Source of the DNA: Streptomyces albicerus | GTDB lineage: Bacteria > Actinomycetota > Actinomycetes > Streptomycetales > Streptomycetaceae | Reading direction: 5' to 3' | NCBI RefSeq assembly: GCF_008905045.1 | Contig: NZ_VWMY01000006.1 | Span: 155,557-219,556 of the forward strand | DNA: 64,000 bases | Shown here: one piece after another, positions 26,699 to 35,708 of the stretch | Layout: every line of letters starts with the position of its first letter | Position numbering within the stretch: position 1 is the stretch's first letter | Notes under the pieces: generated by a model | The model's database searches: none | Seen by the model: the letters and a program-made list of their open reading frames with translations, nothing else | What the model was told of the DNA's origin: nothing | Translations under genes and position numbers: made by a program

Positions 26699-26780
26699 GG
26701 ACGGTTCCCGGTGGGGCGAGGGTTGGATGAGCGAAGTGACGCTATCGATGCGGTTGTGGTGACACCAGAGCGAACTGCGT
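26625..26780. repeat. Dispersed repeat copy A: lipoprotein leader plus upstream region
   Basis: About 150 bp closely matching 28081-28225 and 36281-36430. It contains the 5' end of a lipoprotein gene and about 75 bp upstream of its GTG. All three copies keep TAGCGT and GTTCGCTCT-type blocks, while the spacer between them varies most in this copy. Confidence 0.75.
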
Positions 26781-26994
26781 CGAAGGCGGCGGCTCCGTGC
26801 CGACCCCAAAGCGCCCATCAGGCCGTCAAATGGCAGCCAGGAGACTTCTATTGAGTGATCTCCGTGAAGCGGAGCCGTTACAGCGTTTGCCGCACGGTCC
26901 ACTCGCGCGCGGCACCGCTCGGGCGAGCGCGCCGACCGGGCCTCGCAAAGGGCCAGCCGTTGGACCTGCATTCGCAGCCCCAGCGCCGCTCTGG

Positions 26995-27951
26995 CTACTT
27001 GTTTCCCTCGATGAGCTTCTCGAGTGCTTTGTCGCCGGTGTCCGCCAACAAGCTCACGTAGTCCATACCGTGGTAGACCGCCCCATTCTCGGCCATGGTC
27101 AGGTAGAAGTTGCCGCGGGCGGCGTCGCCGATGGGATAGAGATAGGTCCCGACTTCCTCACTTTGGACATCGATGATCTCGAAGTCCCATTTCGCCACTA
27201 GCGGGTCAAGCCGGAATGGTGACCGGCCCATCGTCCGACCAGGCCCCTTCACCTGGAACTCCAAGCCGCCGAATTCAGTGAGGAACCGCCGTGCGGCATC
27301 ATGCATCTCGAAGCCCTCGTCCTCCTCGTACAGGACGCGTTCCCACTCCTCGGTGGACACCGAGCGTCCTGGGTGCCACCCGGCCAGCCGCAGCACCCGA
27401 TCTGTCTCGGCGGACCACCGGGTCCCGATCTCGGCGCTCACATCGTGTTCGGGACGGTGCGGCAGCGCGAGATGGTCACCTGCCAGCACGAACGGCAAGG
27501 GGGCATTGGTGGGCTGCTCCATGACCAGCTTTTCCACCGCGTCACAGCCGGTATTCGCCAGCAACTCAAAACGGTCCTTGCCAATGTAGACCGCCCCGTT
27601 CGCGGTCATACCCAGATAGCTTTCACCACTGTCAGCCTGGCCGATGGGGTAGATCGAGATCCCGGCTTCGTTGGTCACCCTGGCGAAGGCACGGCTGTCC
27701 GCTTCAGTGATGAGCGGGTCGAACCGGAATGGCGACTGGGGCATGATCGGGCCCGGTGTCCACTCGTCGGTCCTCAGCCCGCCGAACTCGGACAGGAACC
27801 TCCGCGCGGCATCGTGCATCTCTACGCCATCGTGCTCACGAACACGGCCTTCCCGAATCTCGGTGGGTACTGATCGACCGGGGTACCATCCGGCATCCCG
27901 CAACACGCGGTACGTCAACATGGACCAACCCGAAGGTACTTCGTCGCTCAC
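26995..27951 (-). CDS. Immunity-type protein with two tandem SUKH-3 domains
   Basis: 318 residues composed of two homologous halves, about 9-143 and 179-316. Each has RVLRxAGWxPGRSV, FEMHDAARRFLxEFGGL, PGPxMxxSPFRxDPL, YPIGxAxxGxxYL and AxNGAVYxGxDxxxLLAxTG. This pattern is that of SUKH-3, a family of immunity proteins that neutralise nuclease and other polymorphic toxins. Normal members have about 150 residues, so this is an in-frame duplication. It lies 730 bp downstream-side of nothing obvious it would neutralise: no cognate toxin tip is adjacent. Probably cytoplasmic. Possibly an orphan or stockpiled immunity gene. Confidence 0.8.
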   Translation of the reverse strand: MSDEVPSGWSMLTYRVLRDAGWYPGRSVPTEIREGRVREHDGVEMHDAARRFLSEFGGLRTDEWTPGPIMPQSPFRFDPLITEADSRAFARVTNEAGISIYPIGQADSGESYLGMTANGAVYIGKDRFELLANTGCDAVEKLVMEQPTNAPLPFVLAGDHLALPHRPEHDVSAEIGTRWSAETDRVLRLAGWHPGRSVSTEEWERVLYEEDEGFEMHDAARRFLTEFGGLEFQVKGPGRTMGRSPFRLDPLVAKWDFEIIDVQSEEVGTYLYPIGDAARGNFYLTMAENGAVYHGMDYVSLLADTGDKALEKLIEGNK

Positions 27952-28066
27952 TTCTAGATCACCGCCGTAACTCTGAGTTCGTCAAGCACGTGCTGACACA
28001 ACGGGCAGGGAGGCTTCGGCGAACCATGTGCCGGATTGCCCGGGGCCCGCACATTCACGGCCGCCA

Positions 28067-28150
28067 TCACTCCACCTCGCAGGCGGCCAGCGACAGGACC
28101 GCGGCGGCGGTCAGCGCGATCGCTGCGAGCAGGGTGGGGTGGCGGTTCAC
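28067..28150 (-). pseudogene. Lipoprotein leader remnant (copy B)
   Basis: GTG-initiated 27-codon stub: RHPTLLAAIALTAAAVLSLA, lipobox AAC, then Glu-Val-Glu and a stop. It is the same leader as the lipoprotein at 36.3 kb, with the same upstream DNA, cut off just after the lipobox. The surrounding 27952-28276 holds no other gene. Confidence 0.6.
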
Positions 28151-28225
28151 GGACGGCTCCCGGTGGGGCGAGAAGGACATGAGCGCAGCCACGCTACCGA
28201 CGGGGCAAGGGGCGACACGAGAGTG
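28081..28225. repeat. Dispersed repeat copy B
   Basis: Second copy of the lipoprotein leader region, ending at the lipobox. Sequence is closer to copy C than to copy A in the upstream part (GTGGCTGCGCTCAT shared). Confidence 0.75.
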
Positions 28226-28276
28226 AACTACAGCAGCGGCAACCACACAGCGCCTGGGACCGGCAGCGCACGCGGA

Positions 28277-28962
28277 CTATGTGTTCCGTTCCTCCTGGCC
28301 GCTCGCATCGAGCAGTTTCTCCAGCGCGCGGGCATGGGCCCGGAAGCCCGCCTTGCCGCTCTCCGGGGCATCCGAACCTGGACGGAGGTTGCCCGGCAGG
28401 AAGTTGACCCGCCACGTCCTGAACGTGCCCTCAGCAGTGCTTCGCCCCGCATCGTCCGCGAGGGACACAGCAAGGGTGAGAGCTTCGGCGATCCTTTCCG
28501 CTCCGCAACCCGCTGAACGTCCTTCCCTCCAACGATGGCGGCGGTGACCAGCGCCTGCAGGAAATGTGCCAGTTGAAGATCGGCCCCCATGCGACACAGG
28601 CGTCGCACCGCCGACGGCTCCTCGAGTTCTTCGAGGCGGGGCGAGATCTCCTCGATGGCGCCGGACCAGAGCAGCAGGGACGGTGCCGTCACCTGGTGGT
28701 CCCGCAGCCAGCCCAGTTCGTCCGCGATCGCCATCGACGCGTCACTGAAACCGCCAATCTCACGGACGGTGGCGAGCAACCGGCCCACCTCGTCCTGTCG
28801 ACGGGCCAGAAAAGCTCCCACCGAGACGTCCGGCAGCGCCCAGGCGCGGGTGGCTTGAACAGCCCCGATCTCTACGATTCCGCCGAGCGGCCCGAAGATC
28901 TCGCGTGCCAAGAGTTCATCCGTAATGGGAATGGCGTTTCCTGACACTCTCGCATGCTCCAA
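28277..28962 (-). pseudogene. Frameshifted hypothetical (possible immunity) gene
   Basis: The first 150 codons (MEHARVSGNAIPITDELLA..., GGIVEIGAVQATRAW, ELGWLRDHQVTAPSLLLW) are followed near 28490 by a shift of frame. The sensible continuation is in another frame: AERIAEALTLAVSLADDAGR, then EGTFRTWRVNFLPGN, RPGSDAPESGKAGF and ALEKLLDASGQEERNT ending at 28277. Removing four bases (GAAA) after GCGGAGCG restores V-A-E-R-I-A-E. Family not recognised; the position among immunity genes suggests that class. Either a decayed gene or a sequencing slip. Upstream 28963-29182 has no supported gene. Confidence 0.6.
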
Positions 28963-29182
28963 ATTCTCTAGAATTCTCCCATCCCGTTCTGAACGAAAGC
29001 ATCGTCCTCCCTGAAGAGCAACGCCATATCGGCCTCAATCCCCATAGATTCATGAAATGACGGTCTGGAACCTTCAAAAGAGTGACCTTCTGAGAGCTTC
29101 GTCATCGCCGCGTTGGCCGTCGCAAAGCCTCCGTACCGAGCTGACGCCGAGGCGTCGGCACCGTCGGCACCTTGGGGGTTGT

Positions 29183-29578
29183 CTAAGCATAGGGATCTGT
29201 CGAGAACTCCAGGTGATCGCTCGGGAAGCCATCAGGGAAGAAGCGAAAACGAAGCGCTCTCGTTAGGAGATTCAACACCACACCCGTAGAGCTCTTGAGT
29301 AAGACTACAAAATCGAGCTGGCCAGCCTGAATGACAACTGTCGGCGTCAGGTTCACGTTGTCTGCGCCATTCGCAAAGACCCACAAGAATTCGTCGAAGC
29401 ATCCGGCGCCGTACGCGGCAATCAGGTCGTCGTGACTACCAGGAATCGTTCGGGTTGTCGTTGTCCGTTCCAGTGATTCAGGGCGAGACGGACCAGGGGA
29501 CGCTGGAAGCGGGCAGAGTGCCGTGACGCTCAGCAGCTCGTCCGCGTGGTTTACTCCGAATCGTCCTTGAGGGTCCAT
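29183..29578 (-). CDS. SUKH (SMI1/KNR4-like) immunity-type protein, short
   Basis: 131 residues. The core PGSHDDLIAAYGAGCFDEFLWVF followed by ANGADNVNL is the typical SUKH/SMI1 N-terminal pattern (IPxDY..L...YG.G.FDDFLWVF.P...NPNL). Usual members have 150-190 residues; here the C-terminal part after NLTPTVV no longer resembles the family, so the gene may be truncated or degenerate. ATG at 29578 overlaps the upstream gene by 28 bp. The DNA here is visibly richer in A/T than the RHS core. A role in neutralising a toxin of the island is inferred. Confidence 0.6.
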   Translation of the reverse strand: MDPQGRFGVNHADELLSVTALCPLPASPGPSRPESLERTTTTRTIPGSHDDLIAAYGAGCFDEFLWVFANGADNVNLTPTVVIQAGQLDFVVLLKSSTGVVLNLLTRALRFRFFPDGFPSDHLEFSTDPYA

Positions 29579-29892
29579 GCGGGCGAGCCCTTGGGCGGCA
29601 GCGGACGGATCGGCAGCTGTGTGAAGTCGATGTCTGCGTCCGCGTCAGCGTCCCCGGTCGGAAGGCGATCTTTTCCGTCGGGGTAGTAGTACGCGCCATA
29701 GGCCCAAAATTCCGGGAACTCGTGGCACATGAGATCAGGGTACGGAGAGATCTCCAAGTTGCCGTACCTCTCATTGATCCTCGCCACCGCCTCTGCGCGA
29801 GAAATATCAAAACGCTCCATCATTTCGCTCACCATGTCGCGAAAATATTCGAGCATTCCTTCATCGAGCTTCATAAGGAATTCTGCAGTCAC
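29551..29892 (-). CDS. Probable immunity protein of the RHS toxin
   Basis: 113 residues, family not recognised: helical start (LMKLDEGMLEYFRDMVSEMM), then SRAEAVARINERYGNLEISP, PDLMCHEFPEFWAYGAYYY, PDGKDRLP and an acidic run DADADADID. The start overlaps the stop of the RHS toxin gene by four bases (ATGA), so it is co-translated immediately after the toxin tip. Small acidic cytoplasmic proteins in that exact place are nearly always the cognate immunity protein of a polymorphic toxin. Composition is A/T richer, like the toxin tip. Function by position only. Confidence 0.65.
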   Translation of the reverse strand: MTAEFLMKLDEGMLEYFRDMVSEMMERFDISRAEAVARINERYGNLEISPYPDLMCHEFPEFWAYGAYYYPDGKDRLPTGDADADADIDFTQLPIRPLPPKGSPAWTLKDDSE

Positions 29893-32800
29893 GATGTCGG
29901 GGGCCCTACTCTTCTATGAATTGAATTAGTGAACAGTTCCGCTGCCCGGTCTCCAAATATGGCGATCTGATGTCCATCGAAGACCGGATCCTTGCCACGC
30001 AGGAATCCTGCGGGATTCATCACCATGGGGCCTTCAACCATCTCATAGTTGTGCATGGCGCCTCCCTCACGATGATGCCTGATGAAGGATGCGAGATCAT
30101 CGCCTGGGCCATTGAATATCCTACTGCTTAGGTTGTCCAGCTCTGCCCGGGGAACCCGGAAGTGGATCACAGCAGGCACACCTCCTCGGCGTGCGGCAAG
30201 TTTCTTGGCCCAGTCGAGGGCCTGCCGGGGGTCATTGGTCACGTAGAAACCGCCCCTACCGAAGTCCATGTTGCGCGTGGAAGCATTGATATCAATTCCG
30301 TCCCGCATAATATTGTCCGCATGGTGACCCAGGGTCCCGTGATAGAGATCCACCATGCATGGGGCCTTGAGCCCCAGCGGGTCTGTCCACTGCAGCGGGT
30401 TCTTCACATACGCGTAATGATTCGGCGCGGGCGTGCGCCCCAACGGGTCGGGACTCAGATAACGTGCCGTGCCTGGCTCGTAGTAGCGGTGATGGTTGTA
30501 GTGCAGCCCGGTTTCCGCGTCGAAGTACTGGCCCGGGAAGCGCAGTGGGCAGTCGACGCGACTGCTGCCGCCGACCGGTCCGGCCGGAACGCCCCACAGC
30601 GTCGACGACTGCGTCCAGACGACGTCTCCGTCCGCGTCGACCAGTTCCGTCGGCGTCCCGATGAGGTCGGTGACGATCGCGTAGAAGCGCTCGTCGATCT
30701 CTTCCTGTGGTGAGCCCGGCCCCACGGGCCCGCTGCCTCGGACCCGCTGGCCGACCGGGGTCGTTCCGCCGCTCCCCCAGTCCCACGACGTGCTGACAAC
30801 GCCGTCCGTCTGCTCCACTAGCTGGTCACCGTCCCAGAAGAAGGTGACCTGCTCGACAACCATCGTGCCGTCGTCCCCGAGCAGTTGCTTCGCCACGCGC
30901 CGACCGAGGGGATCGTAGACGTAGTGCCAGTGGCTGCCGTCCGGAGTGCGGACGTCCGTGAGCTGGTCCTCGGCATTCCATGTGTAGCGCCACTCGCGCC
31001 TGCCGCCGGACAGCAACTTCGTGACCCGGCGGACCACCCGGCCCTGACCGTCGTGACGGTAGAAGGTGCGGCCCGCCCGGTCGATCAGCGTGCCTGAATA
31101 CGTCCGGTCCCCGGGGCCTGCTTCCTCGTCGTCCACTGGCGCCGACGTGCCGAAACCTATGAGATTGCCGAGATCGTCGTACTGATACGTCTCGTCCCAG
31201 CCGCCGCCCCGCGCGGCGGTCACCCGCCCGGCCCGGTCCAGCTCGAAGGACCGTTCGCCGTGGCGGAGGTCGGACACTCCGATGAGGCCACCGTCGGCGC
31301 TGTGCTGGTAGGTGCGCCGCATCACGTCGCCCGAGCCCGCCGAGCGCAGCTGCTGCGTCGTCCGCAGGCGGTCCGAGTCCCAGTCGTGGGTCAGACGCGC
31401 GGCATCGCCGAGCACCCGCTCGATCTCGCGTCCCGCGACGTCGTACTGGAAGGCGATGTCGTGGCGCCCGATCCGCTGTACCAGCGAACGCCGCGCGGGC
31501 GCGTACGTCCAGCGAGTGACCGCACCGCTCGGTGTCCTTCGAAGGGTGCGGCGCCCGGTGATGTCGTACTCGGTGCGGACCTCGTGCCCGTTCCACCGCT
31601 CACCCAAGACCCGCCCCGCCGCGTCGCGCTTGATGCCGAACTCGACGTCGGTGTTCCGCGCCTGGACGAGCCTGCCCAGCGGGTCGTAGGCATACGTCGT
31701 GGTGGCGCCGTCGGCATCCATGGCCACGATGTTGCCGAGTGAGTCGTGACGGAATGCCGTGGCCTGTCCCGCTCCGTTGACGCGCTTCACCAGCTGGCCC
31801 GCCGCGTCGTACCGGTAGGTCAGTGTGCGGCCGTTGAAGTCCGTCTCCGAGGTCAACCGGCCCACTGGGTCGTACTCGTAACTCCAGACCTGTCCGGCTC
31901 CGTTGGTGACGCTTCGCAGCCGCAGTTCGGTGTCGTACTCGAAGCGCTCCAGGGTCCCGTCCTCGTTCTCGCGCACGGAGCAGAGATCGAAGTGAGTGTT
32001 CTGGTACGTGGTGTGGCGGCCGGTCGACGACGAGTACTCGAGGGGATTGCCCTCGGCGTCGTACGACCAGCGCTCGGTGGTCCCGTCCGGCAGCTCACGC
32101 CAGGAGATCTGGCCCTCCACCGTCCAGCCGACGCGGGTGACTCCCCCGAGAGGATCGGTGAGTTCGATGATCCGGCCGAAAGCGTCCCGCACGAACCAAC
32201 TGCTCGCGCCCAACGCGTCCGTTGTGCCGACGACCAGGCCGGCGGCATCGTTGACGACGGTCTGCTGCCGGTTGCCGAGCGCGTCCATGACGCTGGTGAG
32301 GCTGCCACGCTCGTCGAACGTGAAGGAGGTCGTGGCACCGAGCGGGTCGACGACGGCAACACGGTTGCCACGCTCGTCGTAGACCGACTCCCATGAACTG
32401 CCGTCCGGCTGCGTCACCTTGGTGATCAGGCTGAGTTCGTTGTACTCGGTGGCGACAACACCCCCATCGGGGCGCACGACCTCCGTGACGTTGCCTGCCG
32501 CGTCATGGCTGTAGCGCGTGGTACGCCCGAGCGGGTCGGTGAGCGCGGCCAGCCGGCCGCGGTCGTCCCAGGTTCGCGTCGTGGTGTGGCCGAGGGGGTC
32601 GGTCTCGCTGACGGGCCGGTACGTGGCATCGAAGCTGTACGCCAGGGAATGCCCGAGAGAGTCGGTCGCGACCGTGGTGCGAGTCTCGTCGTCGTACGCA
32701 TAGGAGTAGGCGAGGGCTCCGTCCGCACCGCCCGAGCGAACACACCGGTCGACATCGTCGTACGCGTACCGATACCAGTCGCCGTCCCTGCTCTGCCAGC

Positions 32801-34511
32801 CAGTGATCCGCTGCCGGTCGTCATAGCTGTAGCGCTGAGGCACCATGGACGAGTCGCTGACCCCGGTGAGACGGCCCTGCTCGTCGTACTCGTAAGCCAT
32901 GAGGCGGGGCCGGTCGGGAGCACTGAGCAAGGTGAGAGCGGTGACTCGGTCCGACTCCGTGGTGATGCCGAGTCGGTAGCCGGAGTGGTGGATCAGCTCT
33001 TCCGGGGAGCCGTCGGGGGCGTACCGGATGTCGATGGTGTTGCCGTTGCGGTCTTCGATGCCGACCAGGGGCAACTCCGCAGTCCGTCCGCCTGGTACCC
33101 GCTTGAACCGCAGCGTCGTACCGCTGTCCGGCTGCCGCACCCTGATGTCCCCATCGGGGGTGCCGTCCCAGCTCAACGGCCAGCTGGGCCCGACGATCGG
33201 CTGCATCGGCTCGTCGGCTTCCGGAACGGCGTAGTACAACACGGTGCCGTCGTCGGCGACGAGCCGGATGCCTTCGCCGTCGACGAGGAGCCGCTGGTCC
33301 AAGGTGGATATCCATCCGGCACCGAACCAGTGCCCGGCCTTAACGCCGGTGCGATGGCTTCGTTCGACCACGAGGGGCAGGACGCCGGACAACGAGACGT
33401 CCGATATCGACATCACCATCTGGCCCGTGGCCATGTCGATCGGATCGCCGCAGGTGAAGAGGTTCTTCATCTGGCGCCCGAGGCCCTGAATGCGTGGGCC
33501 GAGCCCCTTGAGGCCCATGGCCATGCCCTTGAGGCCCATCTTGCCGAGAGATTTCAGGCCCTTGGCGAGGCCACCGAGGGTGGTCAGGCCCTTCATGCCG
33601 GGGATGCAGTCCAGCGCCGCGAACGCCACATCCCACAGAGAGGCTTGGCCTTTCGCGTATTTGTTGAGGGTGTCGGCGAGGACGACGAGCGCGGCGATGA
33701 GGACGATGGCGCCCAGGATCGGCCCGCCGATGATCATCGCGATGATGCCGAGGACGGCGACGACGACCTTGCAGACCGCGACGATGGTGTCCCAGTTGTC
33801 GGAGAACCAGTCGCCGACCTCCTCGTACCACTTGCGGTTCTGGATACCCGCGTCGGAGGCCTCGTCGAGCTTGCGTTTCGCTTCCCCGGCGGCCTCCTCG
33901 CGCATCTTCCGCGCGTCCTCGGCCATCTTCTTCGCCGCGTCCAGGGCGTTCTGCGCGGAGGTGACATCCGCCTGGGCCGAGGTCTGCGCCGACTCGGCGT
34001 TGGTCGCGTCCCGGGTGGCGGCGCGGACCTTGGCCTCGTCCGGCTTCTCGACGTCCTTGCCGCCGGTCGGGTCGTCCTTGTACTTGTCGGCTTCCTTGTT
34101 GGCCCGGGTCACCCACGAATCGGCCGTGGACAGGCGGGACTTGGCGGAGGACAGATCGGCCTGCGCTTCGCGGCCCTTCGCGAGAGCCTTGTCGGCGAGC
34201 GACTGGGCCCGCTCCAGCTTCGGCCAGTACGCCGCCAGCGCATCTCCGGCCAGGTCGTAGGACTTCTTCAGCTTCTTCAAGTTCTTCGGGACCCCGGAGA
34301 ACTCGTCCTGGAACACCTTGGCGGTCTTGCCCACCCACGTCAGGACGGCCTCTTCCTCCGCCATCCCCTTGACCAGACGAAGGGCATCGGAGACGTCGTC
34401 AGCGAAGTCGTGCAGGCTCTTGGCCAGCGACCGCACCCGGTCCGGATCTCCCGGTGTCGGATCCTTGTCCAGATCCAGCACATGCCAGTCCGTCGGCCGA
34501 TAACCCGCCAC
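29889..34511 (-). CDS. RHS/YD-repeat polymorphic toxin with WXG-like N-terminus and ADP-ribosyltransferase-like tip
   Basis: 1540 residues, GTG at 34511. Residues 1-210 are helical with a WVG turn (LTWVGKTAKVFQDEF) and coiled coils. About 225-290 is hydrophobic (VCKVVVAVLGIIAMIIGGPI). Near 350 is the DUF6531 entry motif CGDPIDMATGQMVMSISD, followed by about 900 residues of RHS/YD repeats (YAYDxxGR, YDxxGRLT). The conserved RHS end is FPGQYFDAETGLHYNHHRYY, YLSPDPLG, DPLGL, after which the variable tip starts. The last 155 residues match DUF3990-type ADP-ribosyltransferases: His in DLYHGT, Tyr in FGRGGFYVTNDPRQALDW, Glu in NYEMVEGPM (H-Y-E). The cage-like RHS shell probably carries the tip to rivals. 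Confidence 0.85.
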   Translation of the reverse strand: MAGYRPTDWHVLDLDKDPTPGDPDRVRSLAKSLHDFADDVSDALRLVKGMAEEEAVLTWVGKTAKVFQDEFSGVPKNLKKLKKSYDLAGDALAAYWPKLERAQSLADKALAKGREAQADLSSAKSRLSTADSWVTRANKEADKYKDDPTGGKDVEKPDEAKVRAATRDATNAESAQTSAQADVTSAQNALDAAKKMAEDARKMREEAAGEAKRKLDEASDAGIQNRKWYEEVGDWFSDNWDTIVAVCKVVVAVLGIIAMIIGGPILGAIVLIAALVVLADTLNKYAKGQASLWDVAFAALDCIPGMKGLTTLGGLAKGLKSLGKMGLKGMAMGLKGLGPRIQGLGRQMKNLFTCGDPIDMATGQMVMSISDVSLSGVLPLVVERSHRTGVKAGHWFGAGWISTLDQRLLVDGEGIRLVADDGTVLYYAVPEADEPMQPIVGPSWPLSWDGTPDGDIRVRQPDSGTTLRFKRVPGGRTAELPLVGIEDRNGNTIDIRYAPDGSPEELIHHSGYRLGITTESDRVTALTLLSAPDRPRLMAYEYDEQGRLTGVSDSSMVPQRYSYDDRQRITGWQSRDGDWYRYAYDDVDRCVRSGGADGALAYSYAYDDETRTTVATDSLGHSLAYSFDATYRPVSETDPLGHTTTRTWDDRGRLAALTDPLGRTTRYSHDAAGNVTEVVRPDGGVVATEYNELSLITKVTQPDGSSWESVYDERGNRVAVVDPLGATTSFTFDERGSLTSVMDALGNRQQTVVNDAAGLVVGTTDALGASSWFVRDAFGRIIELTDPLGGVTRVGWTVEGQISWRELPDGTTERWSYDAEGNPLEYSSSTGRHTTYQNTHFDLCSVRENEDGTLERFEYDTELRLRSVTNGAGQVWSYEYDPVGRLTSETDFNGRTLTYRYDAAGQLVKRVNGAGQATAFRHDSLGNIVAMDADGATTTYAYDPLGRLVQARNTDVEFGIKRDAAGRVLGERWNGHEVRTEYDITGRRTLRRTPSGAVTRWTYAPARRSLVQRIGRHDIAFQYDVAGREIERVLGDAARLTHDWDSDRLRTTQQLRSAGSGDVMRRTYQHSADGGLIGVSDLRHGERSFELDRAGRVTAARGGGWDETYQYDDLGNLIGFGTSAPVDDEEAGPGDRTYSGTLIDRAGRTFYRHDGQGRVVRRVTKLLSGGRREWRYTWNAEDQLTDVRTPDGSHWHYVYDPLGRRVAKQLLGDDGTMVVEQVTFFWDGDQLVEQTDGVVSTSWDWGSGGTTPVGQRVRGSGPVGPGSPQEEIDERFYAIVTDLIGTPTELVDADGDVVWTQSSTLWGVPAGPVGGSSRVDCPLRFPGQYFDAETGLHYNHHRYYEPGTARYLSPDPLGRTPAPNHYAYVKNPLQWTDPLGLKAPCMVDLYHGTLGHHADNIMRDGIDINASTRNMDFGRGGFYVTNDPRQALDWAKKLAARRGGVPAVIHFRVPRAELDNLSSRIFNGPGDDLASFIRHHREGGAMHNYEMVEGPMVMNPAGFLRGKDPVFDGHQIAIFGDRAAELFTNSIHRRVGPPTS

Positions 34512-34667
34512 GCCGCAACCCCCGTCACGCCAACCCCACCAGAAACGTACGCACAAGCGAAGCTACCGCACCACCCAGGCGGCCGTGCGATGTAGGCGAG
34601 GCAGCCCGAGATCCGCCTCACGTTGTGAAACGGAGCCCGGGCTCTGCGAGTTGTCCCTGCGTTCCTG

Positions 34668-35708
34668 TCAGCGGTTGACGGCCTGGATCTCCTGGACGAT
34701 CACGTCCTGGTCGGCCCCGAACTCGCCGTCCGGCAGTGGCTGTTCACCATTGACGCCGGTGCCGGTCCAATGGATCTTCCAGGTGACCGTCGCCTGGAGC
34801 TTGTACGTGTCGTCGCCCGAGGAGCGCAGGTACTTCACACCACACGGCGGGGTCTCGTCGGACTTGCCCTTCGCGTAGGCCTCGCCGATCTGGTCGCCGT
34901 TCAGTTCGCACACGCCGGAGGCGGGATAGGTCGTCGCGTCGGCCGTGCCCGGCTCGATCTTCAGGGAGATCGGTTCGGCCGTGGTGGTCGCCTCGACGCC
35001 CAGCAGCGGGACGGATGCCGTCACGGAGACCGGCTTGAACTGTGCCGCGTCCAGCCACGCCCACGTCGGGAGGTTCACCTTCGTGGTGCCCTCCGGGGCG
35101 AGTTCGACCTTGGTCGAGGGCACGCGGATTTCGGCGTAGGCGAGTTGGGCCAGCATTTCGGGGGTGATCGCCTCAGGGATCTCAGGGGGAGGAGGGTCGC
35201 CCGTGTCCACCCAGAAGTAGTCTCTGTCACAGTCGAGCGCGCCAGGGTCACCTTCCCTTCCCTCGGTGACGTACGACGCCCAGAAGTAGCCCTCGCCGGT
35301 CTTCTCCTTGTTGAAGTCCTTGTACGGGTCGCCGCCTTCGAACTTCTTACGCTGCTTCGCGTCCCACTCGTATCCCGTCGAGCCCGCCTCCCAGACCGGC
35401 TCCAGGACCTTCTGCAACTGGGCCGGGGTGTACTTGGGGGCGTAATAGCAGGCGGGTGGGGTCCAGTTGGCGGCGGACGAAGTCACCGGGCCCGCGGATT
35501 CACCGGAGCCGTTCTTCGAACGGTCGAAGACCACGGCGCCGGCGGTCGCGGACACCGCATCGTCCTTCTGGCCCCCATCCACCTGGGTCTCGGAGCCTGT
35601 GCCGTTGCCTCCCGGAACGAAGTCGGCCCAAGCAGTCGGGCCGACGGCCAGCACCGTGATGCCAGCCATGACGACGGCACGAACCGAGATCCTTACTACG
35701 GCTGACAC
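34668..35708 (-). CDS. Secreted hypothetical protein upstream of the RHS toxin
   Basis: 346 residues with a Sec signal peptide (VRISVRAVVMAGITVLAVG, cleavage near AWA-DF). The mature part is predicted soluble and beta-rich, with two Cys pairs (ACYYAPKYTPAQLQKVL..., LDCDRDYFWVDTG, VCELNG, PPCGVKYL). Family not recognised, but such proteins recur beside actinobacterial RHS/type VII loci. GTG start at 35708 with GGGGGG upstream, overlapping the preceding lipoprotein gene by 13 bp. It likely works outside the membrane together with the lipoprotein, perhaps in export or surface display of the toxin. Inference. Confidence 0.7.
   Translation of the reverse strand: MSAVVRISVRAVVMAGITVLAVGPTAWADFVPGGNGTGSETQVDGGQKDDAVSATAGAVVFDRSKNGSGESAGPVTSSAANWTPPACYYAPKYTPAQLQKVLEPVWEAGSTGYEWDAKQRKKFEGGDPYKDFNKEKTGEGYFWASYVTEGREGDPGALDCDRDYFWVDTGDPPPPEIPEAITPEMLAQLAYAEIRVPSTKVELAPEGTTKVNLPTWAWLDAAQFKPVSVTASVPLLGVEATTTAEPISLKIEPGTADATTYPASGVCELNGDQIGEAYAKGKSDETPPCGVKYLRSSGDDTYKLQATVTWKIHWTGTGVNGEQPLPDGEFGADQDVIVQEIQAVNR

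Noticed and set aside
29057..29266. 69-codon plus-strand frame in the toxin island
   Set aside because: No SD, no conserved pattern, overlaps the 3' end of the SUKH gene on the other strand.
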